NCBI GenBank assembly: GCA_021826565.1
Contig: JAKAZJ010000048.1
Span: forward strand, 1-8,910
DNA from: Pseudomonadota bacterium
GTDB lineage: Bacteria; Pseudomonadota; Alphaproteobacteria; Acetobacterales; Acetobacteraceae
Length of the DNA stretch: 8,910 nucleotides
Direction: 5' to 3'
Under the pieces are notes generated by a model. That model did not search any database. It had not been told where the DNA came from and was given only the letters and a program-made list of their open reading frames with translations. The stretch's first letter is position 1, and the number at the start of each line of letters is the position of its first letter. A program made the translations under genes and the position numbers. Shown here in pieces: positions 7,181 to 8,910 of this stretch.

Positions 7181-8127
7181 GGCGTAGCTCCGTCGATCGG
7201 AATCGCGTAGGCGCCCAGTACCACGGGCGGACGCAGCGCGGCGCTGAGCCGGGCCAGACGCGGGTCGTCCTGGGTCACGAACCCGCCGACTTCCGCCAGC
7301 ACCTGCGCGTCTGCGTCAGGCTCGCGGCGCAGGATCACGCCGCCGGGCAGCGCGCCGGCGGTCTCCAGCGCAAACCCGGCCGCGGTCAGGGCGGCAGCCA
7401 GGCGGGCGCGCGAGACGCCGCGTTCCAGCTCGAGACCGATCAGCGAACGATCGCCGCCGCTGGCGTCCGGCGGCACGGCGGCGAGCACGAAAGCGGGGGC
7501 ATCGGCAGCGCCCTCCGGCCGGCGGGTCCAGAACGGCAGCCGGGCGACGACATGCAGCCGCGGGTTGTCCTTGTGGAGCAGGGCGGTCCACCAGGCGTCG
7601 CGCGCCGGCTCGGCTTCCGACGGCAGCGGCAGCACCGCCAGCGCGGCGCGGCCGGCGGACAGATCGGCGATCGCCTGGGCGGCGGAGCCATGCGCGCGCA
7701 GCGGGGTCAGCGCGCCGAACTGCTCGCGCGCGGCCTGGGTGAAGGCAGCGCCCGGACGCGGGTCGCATACCGCGACGGCGAACGGGCCTTGCATCGCGGT
7801 GGTGGCCGCCAGCAGCTCGCGCCAGATGCGGATGATGCCCTGCGCGGGCAACGGTCCGGCATGGCGATTGAGCAGGCGGCGCAGCATCGCCGCCTCCCGC
7901 CCCGGACGCAGCCCGGAGGTGCCGGGCGGCTTGGTGGCGGCGACATGGGCCACCACCGCGGCGCGGCGCATCAGCAGATCGTGCACCGCGTCGTCCAGCT
8001 GGTCGAGCTCGGCGCGCAGGGCGGCAAGGTCGCCGCGCCAGCGATCGGGGTCGGGCGGGGTGTCACCGCTGGCGCTGACTGGCGCGGCGGTCTCGGCGGT
8101 GGGAACAACGGACGAGGTGGCGGACAT
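7177..8127 (-). CDS. Chorismate mutase (AroQ type) with a degenerate prephenate dehydratase/ACT-like C-terminal half
   Basis: The N-terminal AroQ domain (about 30-115) rearranges chorismate to prephenate. Aligned by eye with the E. coli P-protein, the active-site residues R11, R28, K39, R51, E52 and Q88 correspond to R38, R55, K66, R77, E78 and Q113; D48 is not kept. Residues 116-316 look like a decayed dehydratase: [11 protein letters not shown] (123-133) replaces GPxGTFSxxA, and [14 protein letters not shown] (158-171) replaces the ADYGVVPxENS region. PAFVLA (211-216) stands where the catalytic TRF is expected. A later stretch ([12 protein letters not shown], 224-235) resembles the start of an ACT domain. 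About 80 residues of the dehydratase second lobe seem missing. I chose ATG 8127 by protein sense (MSATSS). ATG 8145 has a better Shine-Dalgarno (GGGGA), and the frame is open to 8250. It is the first gene of the operon. Confidence 0.87.
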   Translation of the reverse strand: MSATSSVVPTAETAAPVSASGDTPPDPDRWRGDLAALRAELDQLDDAVHDLLMRRAAVVAHVAATKPPGTSGLRPGREAAMLRRLLNRHAGPLPAQGIIRIWRELLAATTAMQGPFAVAVCDPRPGAAFTQAAREQFGALTPLRAHGSAAQAIADLSAGRAALAVLPLPSEAEPARDAWWTALLHKDNPRLHVVARLPFWTRRPEGAADAPAFVLAAVPPDASGGDRSLIGLELERGVSRARLAAALTAAGFALETAGALPGGVILRREPDADAQVLAEVGGFVTQDDPRLARLSAALRPPVVLGAYAIPIDGATP

Positions 8128-8182
8128 GGACCCTGCGCGGCGCATTGCGATCCCCGCTTGCTGCAGCGCGAGGGGGCCGAAA

Positions 8183-8211
8183 TGGATACAGGAACCGGCC
8201 GGGGGCTGCAA
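8183..8211 (-). promoter_or_regulatory. Candidate promoter of the chorismate mutase-hisC-tyrA operon
   Basis: Read on the minus strand, TTGCAG (8211-8206) and TATCCA (8188-8183) are separated by 17 bp, with a CCGGCCGG palindrome (8195-8202) in the spacer. Each hexamer matches the sigma-70 consensus in only three or so positions. The predicted transcript start near 8176 would leave a leader of about 50 bases. The correct spacing and position make it the best candidate I see, but it is weak. Confidence 0.25.
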
Positions 8212-8354
8212 ACCTGGCGCGTCAAACGTCGCGGCACGCCGAAAATACAACCGCGGGGTGCGGAAATCGTAAATTCAATACACGTGATGGTTGCATATCC
8301 GGGTGCTCACGATTTAGTGTTCGACCGCCGACAACGCCCGAGGCTGCCCCCGCC

Positions 8355-8910
8355 GTGACGCTGCCGCCGATCCAGACGGAGCTAACCCTAGATGCCGCTG
8401 CCAATGCCGGGTTGCCGCCGGTGCTGGCGCTGCATCTGTTCGGGCCGATGCGCCTGACCGTCGCCGGCGCCCCCGCGGTGGCGAAAACGCGCAAGACCCG
8501 CGCTTTGCTGGCGGTGGTGGCGTTGCAGGCCCCGCGCCCGGTGCTGCGGGCGCAGCTGATCGCGCTGCTCTGGAGCACGCGTGCCCCGGAGCAGGCCCGG
8601 GCCTCACTGCGACAGGCGCTGCACGAGCTGCAAAGCGCGCTTGGCACCCTGGCGGCGCCCCTGATGCGCGTCGGGCGCGCCGAGCTTGCATTGGACGCGC
8701 GCGGATTGTGGACCGATGTGGCGGCGCTGGATGCACCGGGCGGTCTGGCCGGGTTCGCCCTTCCGCTGCTGGAGGATCTGCGCGGCGTGGACCCGGCGTT
8801 CGACGCCTGGCTTGCCGCCGAGGAGCGCCGCCAGACCAGCCGCGCCCGTTACGCGATCGCTGCCGCGCTGGATCGGGGGGAGACGGTTCCGGCGATCGAG
8901 GCGGCCGAGA
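8355..8910 (+). CDS. SARP/BTAD-type transcriptional regulator, N-terminal part (3' end outside window)
   Basis: This is the first 185 codons of a regulator cut by the right edge. Translation from GTG 8355 gives an OmpR/SARP-like winged helix (about 24-97) with LHLFGPMRLTVAG, KTRKTRALLAVVAL, VLRAQLIALLW and EQARASLRQALHELQSALG. The start of a bacterial transcriptional activator domain (BTAD) follows: GLWTDVAALD, then LLEDLRGVDPAFDAWLAAEER. In SARP/AfsR/DnrI relatives this pair binds DNA direct repeats and activates transcription; many carry extra TPR, ATPase or TolB-like domains, which would lie outside. No ATG or GTG occurs in frame upstream within the intergenic space, and homology begins near residue 24, so GTG is the best start. 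GAGG at 8340-8343 is a weak Shine-Dalgarno. It is divergent from the aromatic operon across 227 bases. The long antisense frames here are shadows. Confidence 0.85.
   Translation, partial: MTLPPIQTELTLDAAANAGLPPVLALHLFGPMRLTVAGAPAVAKTRKTRALLAVVALQAPRPVLRAQLIALLWSTRAPEQARASLRQALHELQSALGTLAAPLMRVGRAELALDARGLWTDVAALDAPGGLAGFALPLLEDLRGVDPAFDAWLAAEERRQTSRARYAIAAALDRGETVPAIEAAE

Noticed and set aside
8128..8250. A 41-residue N-terminal extension of chorismate mutase
   Set aside because: No homology sense in the extra residues and it would consume most of the intergenic promoter space. Only the ATG at 8145 remains a real alternative to 8127.
8264..8315. A 7-bp inverted repeat AAATCGT/ACGATTT with 38 bases between, and a CACGTG palindrome inside it (8281-8286)
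   Set aside because: The arms are short and far apart, the inner palindrome is off-centre, and such matches are expected by chance in an AT-richer intergenic stretch.
7552..8358. A 268-codon plus-strand frame opposite chorismate mutase
   Set aside because: Gly/Gln/Arg-rich shadow; only its last 23 codons, past the opposing gene, were kept as a speculative leader ORF.
8222..8736. Two minus-strand frames opposite the right-hand regulator
   Set aside because: Their translations are Ala/Arg/Pro/Ser-rich without family sense, while the plus-strand frame from GTG 8355 gives a clear winged-helix and BTAD sequence.

Overview
The window is GC-rich, densely packed bacterial chromosome with very little intergenic space and long antisense shadow frames. 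The gene content and the order chorismate mutase, hisC, tyrA point to an alphaproteobacterium, most likely an Acetobacteraceae-type member of the Rhodospirillales. That placement is inference from protein flavour and gene order. I see no mobile element, CRISPR array, tRNA or rRNA, and no compositional island.

Layout. (1) Positions 1-2286, plus strand: two tandem paralogous MFS transporters. The first is cut by the left edge. They are separated by 200 bases holding a strong intrinsic terminator, a cluster of small stem-loops and a perfect TATAAT hexamer just before the second gene. (2) Positions 2314-4157, minus strand: a three-gene housekeeping group read from right to left. It is a secreted TesA-like SGNH esterase, a ThpR-type RNA 2',3'-cyclic phosphodiesterase overlapping it by 4 bases, and DNA-3-methyladenine glycosylase I (tag). 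(3) Positions 4156-4845, plus strand: a YbbA/LolD-type ABC ATPase divergent from the esterase, with start codons that interlock. This is the tesA/ybbA pairing known from E. coli, but the permease normally downstream of ybbA is absent. (4) Positions 4868-5143, minus strand: a small DUF1640/CCDC90-like coiled-coil protein with a C-terminal membrane anchor. (5) Positions 5218-8127, minus strand: an aromatic amino acid operon in which all genes overlap. It runs chorismate mutase, histidinol-phosphate/aromatic aminotransferase, prephenate/arogenate dehydrogenase. (6) Position 8355 to the right edge, plus strand: the start of a SARP/BTAD-type transcriptional regulator, divergent from the aromatic operon.

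How the genes work together. The aromatic operon can turn chorismate into prephenate and on to tyrosine, with HisC probably doing the transamination as well as its histidine step. The chorismate mutase carries a C-terminal half that looks like a shrunken, catalytically dead prephenate dehydratase-ACT module, as if a bifunctional P-protein had decayed to its mutase. The divergent BTAD regulator is a positional candidate for controlling the operon.

Most of the window is ordinary chromosome. The points most worth a second look are the decayed P-protein, the orphan ATPase with the interlocked start codons, the inter-transporter regulatory region and the perfect 13-bp hairpin inside tag. I did not find an obviously new multi-gene system.
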